From NCBI GenBank assembly GCA_024400425.1, contig JAKSMV010000003.1:123474-187473 (forward strand): a stretch of DNA of 64,000 nucleotides, in the 5' to 3' direction. This document shows, piece after piece, positions 50,742-59,001 of the stretch. The first letter of the stretch is position 1. Every line of letters begins with the position of its first letter. The notes under the pieces are model-generated. The model was not told the origin of the DNA. It saw only the letters and a list, made by a program, of their open reading frames with translations, and ran no database searches. The translations under genes were made by a program, and so were the position numbers. Source of the DNA: Bacteroidales bacterium (GTDB lineage: Bacteria; Bacteroidota; Bacteroidia; Bacteroidales; F082).

Positions 50742-52244
50742 ATGACACCACAAGAAGTAAGGAAAACCATCGGCAAACACGAAGGCATTTCGGTTGAACT
50801 AAAAGAATGCACCCAAGGCATACACCCATCGGTGTACGAATCGGTCTGTTCCTTCCTTAACAGACTTGGAGGCACCATCATCATGGGCGTTTCCGACGAG
50901 GGCGAAATACTCGGCATCGACGAAAAATACATTGGCGGCATGCAGAAGAATTTCGTTAACCAAATCAACAACAAGGAGATGCTCAACCCTATCACCTATA
51001 TCATACCTGAAGTGGTTGAAATGGAAGACGGCAAGAAAGTCATTGTACTCAATGTGCCGGAAAGTCCGCAAGTGCACACCTATAAGAAACACTTCTATGA
51101 CCGTAACGACGAAGGCGACATGGACATTACCGACAACCAATATCTGATCTCGGCCATGTTCCTCAGAAAATCCGCCTATTCGAGCGAAAAAAAAGTGATT
51201 CACGGATTGACCATGGACGACTTCAGCGAAGAGACCTTCGAGAAAACACGACGTGAACTGAAAGTGTATCATCCCGACCACATTTGGCGCTCGATGACCA
51301 ACGAAGAGATACTCAAGCACTCCGGCTTTTGGGACCGCGACCCCGAAACTGGAAAAGAAGGATTCATCCTTGCCGCGCTGCTGCTTTGGGGCAAGGAAGA
51401 GGCAATATCGAAGCATTTGCCTTATTACCAGACCGATGCCATCTATTGGAGTCAACCATTCAAGCGGTTCATCGCACCAACTAAGGAAATCGGCGAATCG
51501 TTTTACGACGACCGCGAACGGCTTTCATGCAACCTGATTGAGACTTACGAAACACTGATGAATTTCGTCAGGCGCAACATGAGGCACACCGAAGTGATGG
51601 ACGAAACCGGTGGACGAAGAATCGACTTGCGCGAAATCATCTTCCGCGAAATCATCTCGAATTTCTGCATTCACCGCGAATACTATTATAATTATACGGG
51701 CCGGATACTCATCTATTCCGACCGGTTCATCACCGAGAACTGGACGAAGCAAACCCAACGCGGTCCAGTGAACCTTGACACTTTGCGTCCGAACCGCAAG
51801 AACCCGATTATATCGAACGTATTCGGCCTCATGAATTACTACGAAGGCGTCGGCAAGGGAATGAGCCGCATCAAGCAGTATCTTCCGCTTTACAACCGCC
51901 ACGCAACGGTTGAAATCGAAAATGGTGACGAATTCCGGTTCACCATCAATATGCCTCAGTATTACCAAATCAACGATTCCGAAAGTTCATCATTTGTGGT
52001 CCATGAAGCACAAGCACCTTACGTGGCCACTCCTAAACTTTCCAAAAAAACGATTTCGCTCAACGAGAAAGAACGGTTGATTGTGAGGCTCATCAAGAAT
52101 AAGCCAAACATCACCCAATCGGCCATTGCTGCTGCATTAGGATACTCAAGGCAGACCATACATGTGCTTATGAAGAAACTGGTGGAACAAGGTGTCATCA
52201 TGCATGTCGGTCCTGACAAAGGCGGGCATTGGGAAGTTATTTGA
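50742..52244 (+). CDS. AlbA_2 (schlafen-like) regulator with C-terminal winged helix
   Basis: The 500-residue protein starts with an AlbA_2/divergent AAA-4-type domain (about 1-135): SVELKECTQGIHPSVYESVCSFLNRLGGTIIMGVSDEG is the classic E-x-K ... N-x-x-GG-x-i-x-x-G-v pattern. A middle part resembles the GHKL-like C-terminal half of this family (REIISNFCIHREYYYNYTGRILIYSDR, NPIISNVFGLMNYYEGVGKGM). A winged helix ends the chain (about 435-500; TQSAIAAALGYSRQTIHVLMKKLVEQGVI). Such proteins are usually treated as transcriptional regulators, though related schlafen-like folds act on RNA. The upstream repeats suggest autoregulation. It is separated from the next gene by about 30 bases. Confidence 0.85.
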   Translation: MTPQEVRKTIGKHEGISVELKECTQGIHPSVYESVCSFLNRLGGTIIMGVSDEGEILGIDEKYIGGMQKNFVNQINNKEMLNPITYIIPEVVEMEDGKKVIVLNVPESPQVHTYKKHFYDRNDEGDMDITDNQYLISAMFLRKSAYSSEKKVIHGLTMDDFSEETFEKTRRELKVYHPDHIWRSMTNEEILKHSGFWDRDPETGKEGFILAALLLWGKEEAISKHLPYYQTDAIYWSQPFKRFIAPTKEIGESFYDDRERLSCNLIETYETLMNFVRRNMRHTEVMDETGGRRIDLREIIFREIISNFCIHREYYYNYTGRILIYSDRFITENWTKQTQRGPVNLDTLRPNRKNPIISNVFGLMNYYEGVGKGMSRIKQYLPLYNRHATVEIENGDEFRFTINMPQYYQINDSESSSFVVHEAQAPYVATPKLSKKTISLNEKERLIVRLIKNKPNITQSAIAAALGYSRQTIHVLMKKLVEQGVIMHVGPDKGGHWEVI

Positions 52245-52274
52245 GATTTAAGATTTAAAGATTTGAGATTTATC

Positions 52275-52910
52275 ATGGGAAAAACAGTTTTATTCGCTTT
52301 TTTAGCAACATTTCTACTGGTTGGCTGCAGTAGGAACGACAATTACATCATCCCTGTCGATTACGACAAGTTTTACGAAGGCGTCACCAGCCTTACTGAA
52401 GAACAGAGTCAGGAACTCAGCATGAAAATTTCGGAAGAACAATGGAACAACACCATCGGAAAAGAAATTCCAGACATCAAAGTGAAAGACCCTAACGGAA
52501 AGAGTTACAGGTTGAAAAAGCTGTTCAAGCAAGGCTCCATCATCATTTTCAGTGCGCACAACTGCGGTTGGGGCAAGGAAGAAGCCCAAAAGGAATTTCC
52601 CGTCCTTATCCGTGAAATCAGCGATGAGTTGGATGGCATCGACATTTTCTGTTTCGTGGAAAACAGCAAAGACTATGACCAGCAACAAGTGGGCGACTAC
52701 GTTTGGAATCTGCAAAAAGAGTATAGCAAGATCTACCTCATTGACCAAGATGACGCTATGAAGATGAACCTCACGGCCTGCCCCACCAAGCTTTTCATCA
52801 ACAAGGAACAAGTTGTGAGTTTCATGCATATCGGCTATGCCATGGAACCTGAGGCACGGCTCAATATCATACGCGCTGGCATCAACGAAATTAACAAGGA
52901 GAAACTATGA
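52275..52910 (+). CDS. Thioredoxin-fold lipoprotein lacking the second CxxC cysteine
   Basis: The 211-residue protein begins MGKTVLFAFLATFLLVGC, a lipoprotein signal with cysteine 18. The mature part has a TlpA/AhpC-like thioredoxin fold: EIPDIKVKDPNGKSYRLKKLF, IIIFSAHNCGWGKEEA, IYLIDQDDAMKMNLTACPTKLFINKEQVV with the cis-proline after cysteine. The active-site position reads CGWG, so only one of the two usual cysteines remains; another cysteine precedes the cis-proline. The ATG at 52275 is preferred over the TTG at 52263. Its stop overlaps the start of msrA as ATGA, implying coupled translation and a shared redox role. It may act as a reductant, sensor or scaffold; this is inferred. Confidence 0.78.
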   Translation: MGKTVLFAFLATFLLVGCSRNDNYIIPVDYDKFYEGVTSLTEEQSQELSMKISEEQWNNTIGKEIPDIKVKDPNGKSYRLKKLFKQGSIIIFSAHNCGWGKEEAQKEFPVLIREISDELDGIDIFCFVENSKDYDQQQVGDYVWNLQKEYSKIYLIDQDDAMKMNLTACPTKLFINKEQVVSFMHIGYAMEPEARLNIIRAGINEINKEKL

Positions 52911-53800
52911 CGAAAGCCTATTTTGCAGGTGGCTGCTTCTGGGGCATGGAGTATTACTTCATGAAGCTTCGCGGTGTGACCAAAACCACAGTCGGATTTA
53001 TGGGTGGCAATCTCGAAAACCCATCCTATAAGCAGGTGAAGACCGGCACGACAGGGCATCTCGAAACCATTGAGGTGGAATTTGACGAGGCAGTTCTCCC
53101 CTACGTCTCGGTGGTGAGATTCTTCTTCGAGATTCACGACTTTGAGCAAACTGATGGTCAAGGCATTGACATTGGTTCGCAATATCTTTCAGCCATCTTT
53201 TTCACTGATGAGCGTCAACGCGATGTGGCTGTGAGCGTGTTCAACGAACTGTTGCAGATGGGCTACAAGCCCGCCACGCAGATTCGTCCGGCCGAGACTT
53301 TCTATCGTGCCGAAGATTATCATCAGAAATACCTTGAAATAAAGGGCGAAGAGCCTGAGTGTCATGTATATCGCCCCATCTTTCGCCCAATGGGAACACT
53401 TACCTTAAAGGACAAGACCTCGAAAATGGGCATGACCCTACCCCACAAGATTTATTTCAACGACAGGTTATTGGGTATCATGCAAAAGAAGGAAATCGAA
53501 GTGAAAGACATTCCCGTTGGAAAATATAAGTTAAAGATACAGAGCATGTTCCCTTTCATTTTCTCCGAACAAGACATCGACATCAAGAAAGGGCAAAACA
53601 CCGTAACTTTCAGCGATCGCGAGAAGTTTTGGGACATTCTCTTCACCATTGACCTGATTCTGATGGTCGTGCACTGGTTCGTGCATTTGCCTGATAATAT
53701 CGACTTGATTTACAAGGTTGTAACCAATGGATATTTCATTCTCTGGCTGGTTTACGAGTTCATTATCAGGAAGCGATATTTCCGCATAAGCAAGGAATAA
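52907..53800 (+). CDS. msrA: Peptide methionine sulfoxide reductase A with C-terminal beta domain and membrane hairpin
   Basis: MsrA reduces methionine-S-sulfoxide in proteins. Residues 1 to about 160 are a standard MsrA: AGGCFWGMEYYF with the catalytic cysteine, VGFMGGN, GHLETIEVEFDE, FFEIHDFEQTDGQGIDIGSQYLSAIFF, and FYRAEDYHQKYL. About 135 extra residues follow. First comes a beta-rich segment (KIYFNDRLLGIMQKKEIEVKDI, then GKYKLKIQSMF), then two hydrophobic helices (DILFTIDLILMVVHWFVHLP and GYFILWLVYEFII) and a basic end. There is no N-terminal signal, so the enzyme would face the cytoplasm on a membrane hairpin unless it inserts differently. I know of no common MsrA with this tail. Neither a stop nor a frameshift separates the two parts. 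Confidence 0.88.
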   Translation: MTKAYFAGGCFWGMEYYFMKLRGVTKTTVGFMGGNLENPSYKQVKTGTTGHLETIEVEFDEAVLPYVSVVRFFFEIHDFEQTDGQGIDIGSQYLSAIFFTDERQRDVAVSVFNELLQMGYKPATQIRPAETFYRAEDYHQKYLEIKGEEPECHVYRPIFRPMGTLTLKDKTSKMGMTLPHKIYFNDRLLGIMQKKEIEVKDIPVGKYKLKIQSMFPFIFSEQDIDIKKGQNTVTFSDREKFWDILFTIDLILMVVHWFVHLPDNIDLIYKVVTNGYFILWLVYEFIIRKRYFRISKE

Positions 53801-53846
53801 TAGTGTTAAAGTCGTCCTTGTCCAAAAGTTGAATGGAAATAATTCC

Positions 53847-53854
53847 TATTTTTG
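53847..53854 (+). promoter_or_regulatory. -7 element (TATTTTTG) of pckA
   Basis: A consensus box lies 33 bases before the start codon. The closest upstream TTG is only 15 bases away, so the -33 element is uncertain. Confidence 0.5.
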
Positions 53855-53887
53855 CACCTTTATTGAAAACAACTAAACATAATAATC

Positions 53888-55510
53888 ATGGCAAAAAACA
53901 TCGAAGAAATCAGAGAAGCGCTGGCCTCATACGGCATCACCGGCGTGAAAGAGATTTACTACAATCCAAGCTACGAGCAACTCTTCAAGGATGAAATGGA
54001 TCCATCTTTGGAAGGCTACGACAAAGGCGTGCTGACCGAACTCAATGCCGTCAACGTGATGACCGGTATCTACACTGGTCGCTCGCCTAAGGACAAATAT
54101 ATCGTCATGGACGAAAACTCGAAAGACACCGTTTGGTGGACCACGGAAGGCTACAAAAACGACAACCATCCAATGAGTCAGGAAGTTTGGGCTACCGTGA
54201 AAGGTATCGCCAAAAACGCTCTCTGCAACAAGAACCTCTATGTGGTTGACGCATTCTGCGGTGCCAACAAGGACACACGCATGGCCGTCCGTTTCATCAT
54301 GGAAGTGGCTTGGCAAGCTCATTTCGTTGAAAATATGTTCATCAAGCCAAGCGCTGAGGAACTGGCTAACTTCAAGCCTAACTTCACCGTTTACACAGCA
54401 TCGAAGGCTTCCGTCGAAAACTTCAAGGAACTCGGCCTCAACAGTAGCACCTGCGTCGCCTTCAACGTGACAAGCCACGAACAGGTCATTCTGAACACTT
54501 GGTACGGCGGCGAAATGAAGAAGGGCATGTTCAGCATGATGAACTACTATCTGCCTCTGAAAGGCATCGCTTCGATGCACTGCTCGGCCAACACCGACAT
54601 GGAAGGCAAGAATACAGCCATCTTCTTCGGTCTTTCGGGCACGGGCAAGACCACTCTTTCGACCGACCCTAAGCGTCTGCTCATCGGCGACGACGAACAC
54701 GGCTGGGACGATAACGGTGTCTTCAATTTCGAAGGCGGCTGCTATGCCAAGGTCATCAACCTTGACAAGGAAAGCGAACCTGACATCTACAACGCCATCA
54801 AACGCAATGCCTTGCTGGAAAACGTCACTGTGGATTCAGAAGGCAAGATTGATTTCGCCGACAAGAGTGTGACCGAAAACACCCGCGTCAGCTATCCTAT
54901 CGACCACATCGAAAAGATTGTCCGTCCGGTTTCGGCTGGCCCGGATGCCAAGAACGTCATCTTCCTCAGTGCCGATGCTTTCGGCGTGTTGCCACCTGTC
55001 AGCATCCTCACTCCTGAGCAGACCAAATATTATTTCCTCTCCGGCTTCACCGCCAAACTGGCTGGTACCGAGCGCGGCATCACCGAACCAACACCTACTT
55101 TCTCGGCTTGCTTCGGTCAAGCATTCCTTGAACTGCATCCAACCAAATATGGTGAGGAACTCGTCCGCAAGATGGAAAAGTCGGGCGCTAAGGCTTACTT
55201 GGTGAACACAGGCTGGAACGGCACCGGCAAGCGTATCTCCATCCGCGACACACGCGGCATCATCGATGCCATCCTTGACGGCAGCATCCTCAAGGCTGAG
55301 ACCAAGACCATTCCTACTTTCAACTTTGAAGTGCCAACCTCACTGCCAGGTGTTGACCCGAAGATTCTCGACCCACGCGACACCTACGCCGACAAGAGCG
55401 TTTGGGAAGAAAAGGCAAAAGACCTCGCTGGCCGTTTCATCAAGAATTTTGAGAAATACACCACCAACGAAGCCGGCAAGGCTCTCGTAAGCGCAGGCCC
55501 ACAACTGTAA
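53888..55510 (+). CDS. pckA: Phosphoenolpyruvate carboxykinase (ATP)
   Basis: PckA interconverts oxaloacetate + ATP and PEP + CO2 + ADP. In succinate-forming gut Bacteroidales it usually runs toward oxaloacetate to fix CO2. The 540-residue protein has [14 protein letters not shown], the kinase P-loop [13 protein letters not shown] (about 247-259), [24 protein letters not shown] with metal ligands, and the adenine-site block [13 protein letters not shown]. Length and motifs match the ATP-dependent class, not the GTP class. Codon bias suggests strong expression. A terminator follows. Confidence 0.97.
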   Translation: MAKNIEEIREALASYGITGVKEIYYNPSYEQLFKDEMDPSLEGYDKGVLTELNAVNVMTGIYTGRSPKDKYIVMDENSKDTVWWTTEGYKNDNHPMSQEVWATVKGIAKNALCNKNLYVVDAFCGANKDTRMAVRFIMEVAWQAHFVENMFIKPSAEELANFKPNFTVYTASKASVENFKELGLNSSTCVAFNVTSHEQVILNTWYGGEMKKGMFSMMNYYLPLKGIASMHCSANTDMEGKNTAIFFGLSGTGKTTLSTDPKRLLIGDDEHGWDDNGVFNFEGGCYAKVINLDKESEPDIYNAIKRNALLENVTVDSEGKIDFADKSVTENTRVSYPIDHIEKIVRPVSAGPDAKNVIFLSADAFGVLPPVSILTPEQTKYYFLSGFTAKLAGTERGITEPTPTFSACFGQAFLELHPTKYGEELVRKMEKSGAKAYLVNTGWNGTGKRISIRDTRGIIDAILDGSILKAETKTIPTFNFEVPTSLPGVDPKILDPRDTYADKSVWEEKAKDLAGRFIKNFEKYTTNEAGKALVSAGPQL

Positions 55511-55531
55511 GGTTGTTTCAATCAATAATTT

Positions 55532-55567
55532 AGTAGGGAGAAAGCTAAGGCTTCCTCCCTACTTTTG
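55532..55567 (+). terminator. Terminator after pckA
   Basis: AGTAGGGAG (55532-55540) pairs with CTCCCTACT (55555-55563), with an inner AAGC/GCTT pairing, followed by TTTTGTT. It may also serve the convergent histidine kinase gene. Confidence 0.8.
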
Positions 55568-55588
55568 TTATAATATTTCAGTTGTAGT

Positions 55589-56464
55589 TTACCTAAACAT
55601 CAACTCAAACACAGTCTTTTCGGGTGTGCTTTGTAGCAAATCAATAGAGCCGTTGTGGAGGTTCATGATTTGGCGTGAAATGCTGAGACCGATGCCCGAT
55701 CCGTTGGGTTTCGTGGTGAAAAACGGCACGAAAATCTGTTCCTGACTTTCGCGGCTGATAGGATTTCCGTTGTTGCTCACCACAATACGCACCTGTTCCT
55801 CATCGTTGATGCTCGCCTCAATATCGATTTGGCTTGCCTCGGCTTGCACCGCGTTTTTTATCAGATTCACCATGATTTGCGACAACTGACTTTCATCGGC
55901 ATAAAGGATAATGTCGTCAGAAAGTGCTGCGTAAGTGCATTTTGTGTTGGCTTCACTGCATTGTTCAGAAGTCAAGTTGATGACTTTTTCCATCAGTTCG
56001 TCAAGCATGATGGCTTTCTTGATGGGTCGCGACACGCCAGCTAAAGCGCGATATGATTCAACAAATTTTATCAAGTCTTTTGAAGACGAAGAAATCGTTT
56101 TCAAGCCAGCCTTGACATCTAACGGAGTTTCTTCGGGATGATCGACGGAGCGACTCAAAGCCTCGCTCAAGGAAGCAATCGGACTGACCGTATTCATGAT
56201 TTCGTGCGTCAACACACGGATAAGTTTTATCCATGATTGCTGCTCGTCGCGCTGGCGGTTACGTTCCAATATCCAACGCATTCGGTTCAGGGTCGTGTTG
56301 AATTTCCCATTTTCCTGAAAACGGAAATTCATCTCGTCGTCTTCAAAGGCATCGAGCATGTAAGCCACCTTGTTTCTGTCCTTGCGACGCACAATGATGG
56401 CCGTTACAATAGCGGTCACTGCAATGCTCACAAAAACAATCAATATTACAAGCCAGACACGCAT
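55589..56464 (-). CDS. Single-spanning sensor histidine kinase
   Basis: The 291-residue kinase has one N-terminal membrane helix (VWLVILIVFVSIAVTAIVTAIIV) and no real periplasmic sensor. A short cytoplasmic region leads to the HisKA helix with the phospho-acceptor histidine in LIRVLTHEIMNTVSPI (near 87). The ATPase domain has MVNLIKNAVQAEA as N-box, the FVPFFTTKPNGSGIGLSISRQIM lid and the ELMFR end. It is about 120-150 residues shorter than related kinases with two membrane helices, so sensing probably occurs in the membrane or cytoplasm. The start overlaps the stop of the regulator gene (TGATG), so the pair is translationally coupled. Confidence 0.9.
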   Translation of the reverse strand: MRVWLVILIVFVSIAVTAIVTAIIVRRKDRNKVAYMLDAFEDDEMNFRFQENGKFNTTLNRMRWILERNRQRDEQQSWIKLIRVLTHEIMNTVSPIASLSEALSRSVDHPEETPLDVKAGLKTISSSSKDLIKFVESYRALAGVSRPIKKAIMLDELMEKVINLTSEQCSEANTKCTYAALSDDIILYADESQLSQIMVNLIKNAVQAEASQIDIEASINDEEQVRIVVSNNGNPISRESQEQIFVPFFTTKPNGSGIGLSISRQIMNLHNGSIDLLQSTPEKTVFELMFR

Positions 56465-57795
56465 CAGATGCCGTATTTTTTTAGTTTACTATACAATGTC
56501 GGACGACTGATATTCAGCGACTTTGCAACCATGGTCAGATTGCCGTTGTGTCTTTCCATGGCTTCGCGGACAGCCTTTTCTTCCATCTCTTCCAAGGTCT
56601 GAGGACACATTTCAGCTGGCTTTGGACTCGTTTTGATCTGCAAATCATTTGGCGTGAGCAAATTGCCTTCAGCAAGGATAACTGCTTTTTCTATACAATT
56701 CTGCAACTCACGGATGTTGCCGCTCCATTGCTGGTTTTCAAGCACTTCCCTACCCTGCTCGCTCAGACCTTTAATGTCGCGGTGGTATTTTTCGTTGAAT
56801 TGCCTGATGAAAAATTCCGCCAAAGGCAGAATGTCAGTTTTCCTTTCGCGCAATGGCGGCAAATGCAGCGGCATCGTGTTGATACGATAATACAAATCTT
56901 CGCGGAAACGACCTTCCTTGACCATTGTTTCAAGATCCATGTTGGTGGCGCAAATCAGACGGATGTCAATTGGAATTGCCTTGCTGTCACCGACTTTCGT
57001 GACGCTCCTGTTTTGGATGGCACGCAAGAGTTTCGCTTGTAGATGCAAGGGAATGTTACCGATTTCGTCAAGGAAAAGCGTGCCGCCGTTGGCTTGTTCA
57101 AACTTGCCGATATGGTCGGCATGGGCATCGGTGAACGCGCCTTTGACATGGCCGAAAAGTTCGCTCTCAAACAAAGTCTCGGTGATGGCACCGGCATCAA
57201 CGCAAACCATCTGGCGGTTGCTTCTTGCACTCAAATGGTGGATTTCCTTGGCCAAGACATCTTTTCCCGTACCGTTTTCACCGGTAATCAGCACCGTTGC
57301 ATCGGTTGGCGCAATCTTGCCTACATGATGACGAATAGTCTGCATGGCTTGCGTTTCGCCCCAAAACATTTCGGTTTTTCCTTCTGATATTGTTTGTCTT
57401 GCAGATGACTTGCAAGCCTTTTGGCAGGCATTGGTCAAGGTGGCAAGCAGTTTCTCGTTATCCCAAGGCTTCACGACAAAATCGAAAGCGCCGCGACGCA
57501 TACCCTCCACAGCCAAGGCGATGTCGGCGTAGGCCGTAAAAAGCACCACTTCGGTCAGCGGAGCCATGCGCTTGATTTCCGTTGTCCAAAAAAGACCTTC
57601 GTTGCCTGTGTTGATGTCACTGTAAAAATTCATATCGAGCAGCACTACCTCAGGCTTGAAAGTCTCCATCTCGGAAACCAAAGAAGCGGGCGAAGCAATG
57701 ATTTTCACCTGCCCGAAATGCGGTGGCAGCAACAGCTTCAATGCAGCCCGAATGCCCTGGTTGTCATCGACCACTAAGATTTTCCCTTTGTTCAT
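56464..57795 (-). CDS. NtrC-family sigma-54-dependent response regulator
   Basis: The 443-residue regulator has a receiver domain (about 5-125; ILVVDDNQGIR, phospho-acceptor Asp in VVLLDMNFY, VVKPWD). The AAA+ domain (about 145-380) has GENGTGKDVLAKEIH, GHVKGAFTDA, GGTLFLDEIGNIPLHLQAKLLR and RFREDLYYRIN. A Fis-type helix-turn-helix ends the chain (AMERHNGNLTMVAKSLNISRPTLYSKLKKYGI). The sigma-54 contact loop reads GAFTDA instead of GAFTGA. The ATG at 57795 is used; the upstream one at 57816 overlaps the -7 box. A 25-bp repeat array stands upstream. It is the cognate regulator of the coupled kinase, and the ABC exporter genes next door are likely targets. Confidence 0.92.
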   Translation of the reverse strand: MNKGKILVVDDNQGIRAALKLLLPPHFGQVKIIASPASLVSEMETFKPEVVLLDMNFYSDINTGNEGLFWTTEIKRMAPLTEVVLFTAYADIALAVEGMRRGAFDFVVKPWDNEKLLATLTNACQKACKSSARQTISEGKTEMFWGETQAMQTIRHHVGKIAPTDATVLITGENGTGKDVLAKEIHHLSARSNRQMVCVDAGAITETLFESELFGHVKGAFTDAHADHIGKFEQANGGTLFLDEIGNIPLHLQAKLLRAIQNRSVTKVGDSKAIPIDIRLICATNMDLETMVKEGRFREDLYYRINTMPLHLPPLRERKTDILPLAEFFIRQFNEKYHRDIKGLSEQGREVLENQQWSGNIRELQNCIEKAVILAEGNLLTPNDLQIKTSPKPAEMCPQTLEEMEEKAVREAMERHNGNLTMVAKSLNISRPTLYSKLKKYGI

Positions 57796-57813
57796 AGCAT
57801 GTTTTATTCGTTG

Positions 57814-57821
57814 CAAATGTA
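57814..57821 (-). promoter_or_regulatory. -7 element (TACATTTG) of the regulator-kinase operon
   Basis: A perfect TAnnTTTG match on the minus strand lies 19 bases before the start at 57795. The -33 position would fall inside the first, diverged unit of the tandem repeat. Confidence 0.55.
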
Positions 57822-57836
57822 TGGAATTGCTTGCAT

Positions 57837-57936
57837 AATTACACTAATTTTTTCGCTGCGCAATTACACGTAAGTTTTCGCTGCGCAATTACACGTAAGT
57901 TTTTGCTGCGCAATTACACGTAAGTTTTTGCTGTAA
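57837..57936. repeat. Four tandem 25-bp repeats upstream of the regulator gene
   Basis: Units run 57837-57861, 57862-57886, 57887-57911 and 57912-57936. Unit 2 reads AATTACACGTAAGTTTTC followed by GCTGCGC. Units 2 and 3 differ by one base; unit 1 differs in the middle and unit 4 at its end. There are no spacers, so this is not a CRISPR. The position just behind the promoter suggests a protein-binding array. Confidence 0.85.
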
Positions 57937-58021
57937 CACACATAAATCCTATGATTTTCAAGTCTGTTTGCCATTAATAACATTGTAAAATTCATCGCTT
58001 GACATCGTTTTTTCCGTCTGT

Positions 58022-58049
58022 AGAGACGTAGCGTGCTACGTCTCTTTTG
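58022..58049. terminator. AGAGACG-type palindrome followed by Ts
   Basis: AGAGACGTAGC-GT-GCTACGTCTCT (58022-58045) then TTTT. It shares the outer AGAGACG/CGTCTCT arms with the palindromes near 49.04 and 50.38 kb, with a different core. It lies 9 bases beyond the end of the ABC ATPase gene. Confidence 0.65.
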
Positions 58050-58057
58050 ATTAAAAA

Positions 58058-58738
58058 TCACAGCATATCAACCACATCCTTCACAATCTGTCCATCGAAC
58101 AGGTTGATGATGCGGTCGGCGATGGCGGCATCCTTCTGCGAGTGCGTCACCATGACGATGGTGGTGCCTTCGCCGTTCAGTTCCTTCAGCAGGTTCATCA
58201 CCTCCCTGCCGTTTTTCGAGTCGAGGTTACCCGTAGGCTCGTCGGCGAGAATCAGTTTCGGGTTGCTGACACAGGCGCGGGCGATGGCCACACGCTGCTG
58301 CTGACCGCCTGAAAGCTGCTGCGGGAAATGCTTGGCGCGATGCGTGATGCTCATGCGTTTCATCATTTCGGCCACCCTTTCCTTGCGCTCGGCGGCGCCG
58401 ATGTTCATGTAACGCAAAGGCAGTTCAATGTTCTCATACACATCGAGTTCGTCAATCAGATTGAAACTCTGGAACACGAAACCGATGTTGCCCTTGCGGA
58501 ACTTGGTGCGGTCCTTTTCCTTGAGTTTTCCGACTTCTTCGCCTAAAAGTTCGTAAGAGCCTTCCGTCGGGTTGTCCAAAAGGCCGAGGATGTTGAGCAG
58601 CGTTGATTTGCCGCAGCCCGAAGGCCCCATGATGGCGACAAATTCGCCGTCCTTGATTTCAAATGAAACGCCGTTCAAGGCTGTTGTCTCGATTTCTTCC
58701 GTGCGGAAGATCTTGCTTAAATTTGATACGTTAATCAT
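58058..58738 (-). CDS. ABC transporter ATP-binding protein (MacB/LolD type)
   Basis: The 226-residue ATPase has Walker A GPSGCGKST (about 39-47), the Q-loop FVFQSFNLIDEL, the signature QQLSGGQQQRVAIARA, Walker B LILADEPTGNLDS and the H-loop VMVTHS. This is the type VII ABC subfamily that drives MacB- or LolCDE-like mechanotransmission. It should power the two FtsX-like permeases encoded upstream in the same direction. Its A-rich leader resembles those of both permease genes. Confidence 0.93.
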   Translation of the reverse strand: MINVSNLSKIFRTEEIETTALNGVSFEIKDGEFVAIMGPSGCGKSTLLNILGLLDNPTEGSYELLGEEVGKLKEKDRTKFRKGNIGFVFQSFNLIDELDVYENIELPLRYMNIGAAERKERVAEMMKRMSITHRAKHFPQQLSGGQQQRVAIARACVSNPKLILADEPTGNLDSKNGREVMNLLKELNGEGTTIVMVTHSQKDAAIADRIINLFDGQIVKDVVDML

Positions 58739-58787
58739 GATGTTGAATTGTTTTGTTGTTTATTTATTTGAGTTATTATTTTCTTTT

Positions 58788-58965
58788 TCAAGAATTTGAG
58801 AATTAAAGAAATCGGACAGCGTGCTACTGAAGTTCCGTGCGCAAGCGCACATTGGAATTTGAGAGCCAAATTCGGACAATTGCACAATTCTCTCTTTCTT
58901 GTGCGAAGCACCAACTTCAAGTAGGTTTGCGTCCATAAAATTCTCAAATTCTCTAATTCTTGACA
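58788..58965. repeat. Dispersed 178-bp repeat element, copy 2
   Basis: Left end TCAAGAATTTGAGAATTAAA, right end with CTCAAATTC and AATTCTTGA, internal AATTTGAGAG at offset 68, and hairpins GTGCGC/GCGCAC (58837-58850) and GTGC/GCAC (58901-58911). Length and landmarks match copy 1 at 39260-39436. It lies between the ATPase and the first permease gene. Confidence 0.65.
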
Positions 58966-59001
58966 TAAAAGACACTTATTATTGATTTAAAACTTAGCTC
59001 T

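Noticed and set aside
53927..54700. 257-codon minus-strand frame
   Set aside because: Antisense shadow of pckA; no motif or start signal supports it.
57837..57936. Tandem 25-bp repeats considered as a CRISPR array
   Set aside because: Units are contiguous with no spacers, and no cas gene is present in the window.
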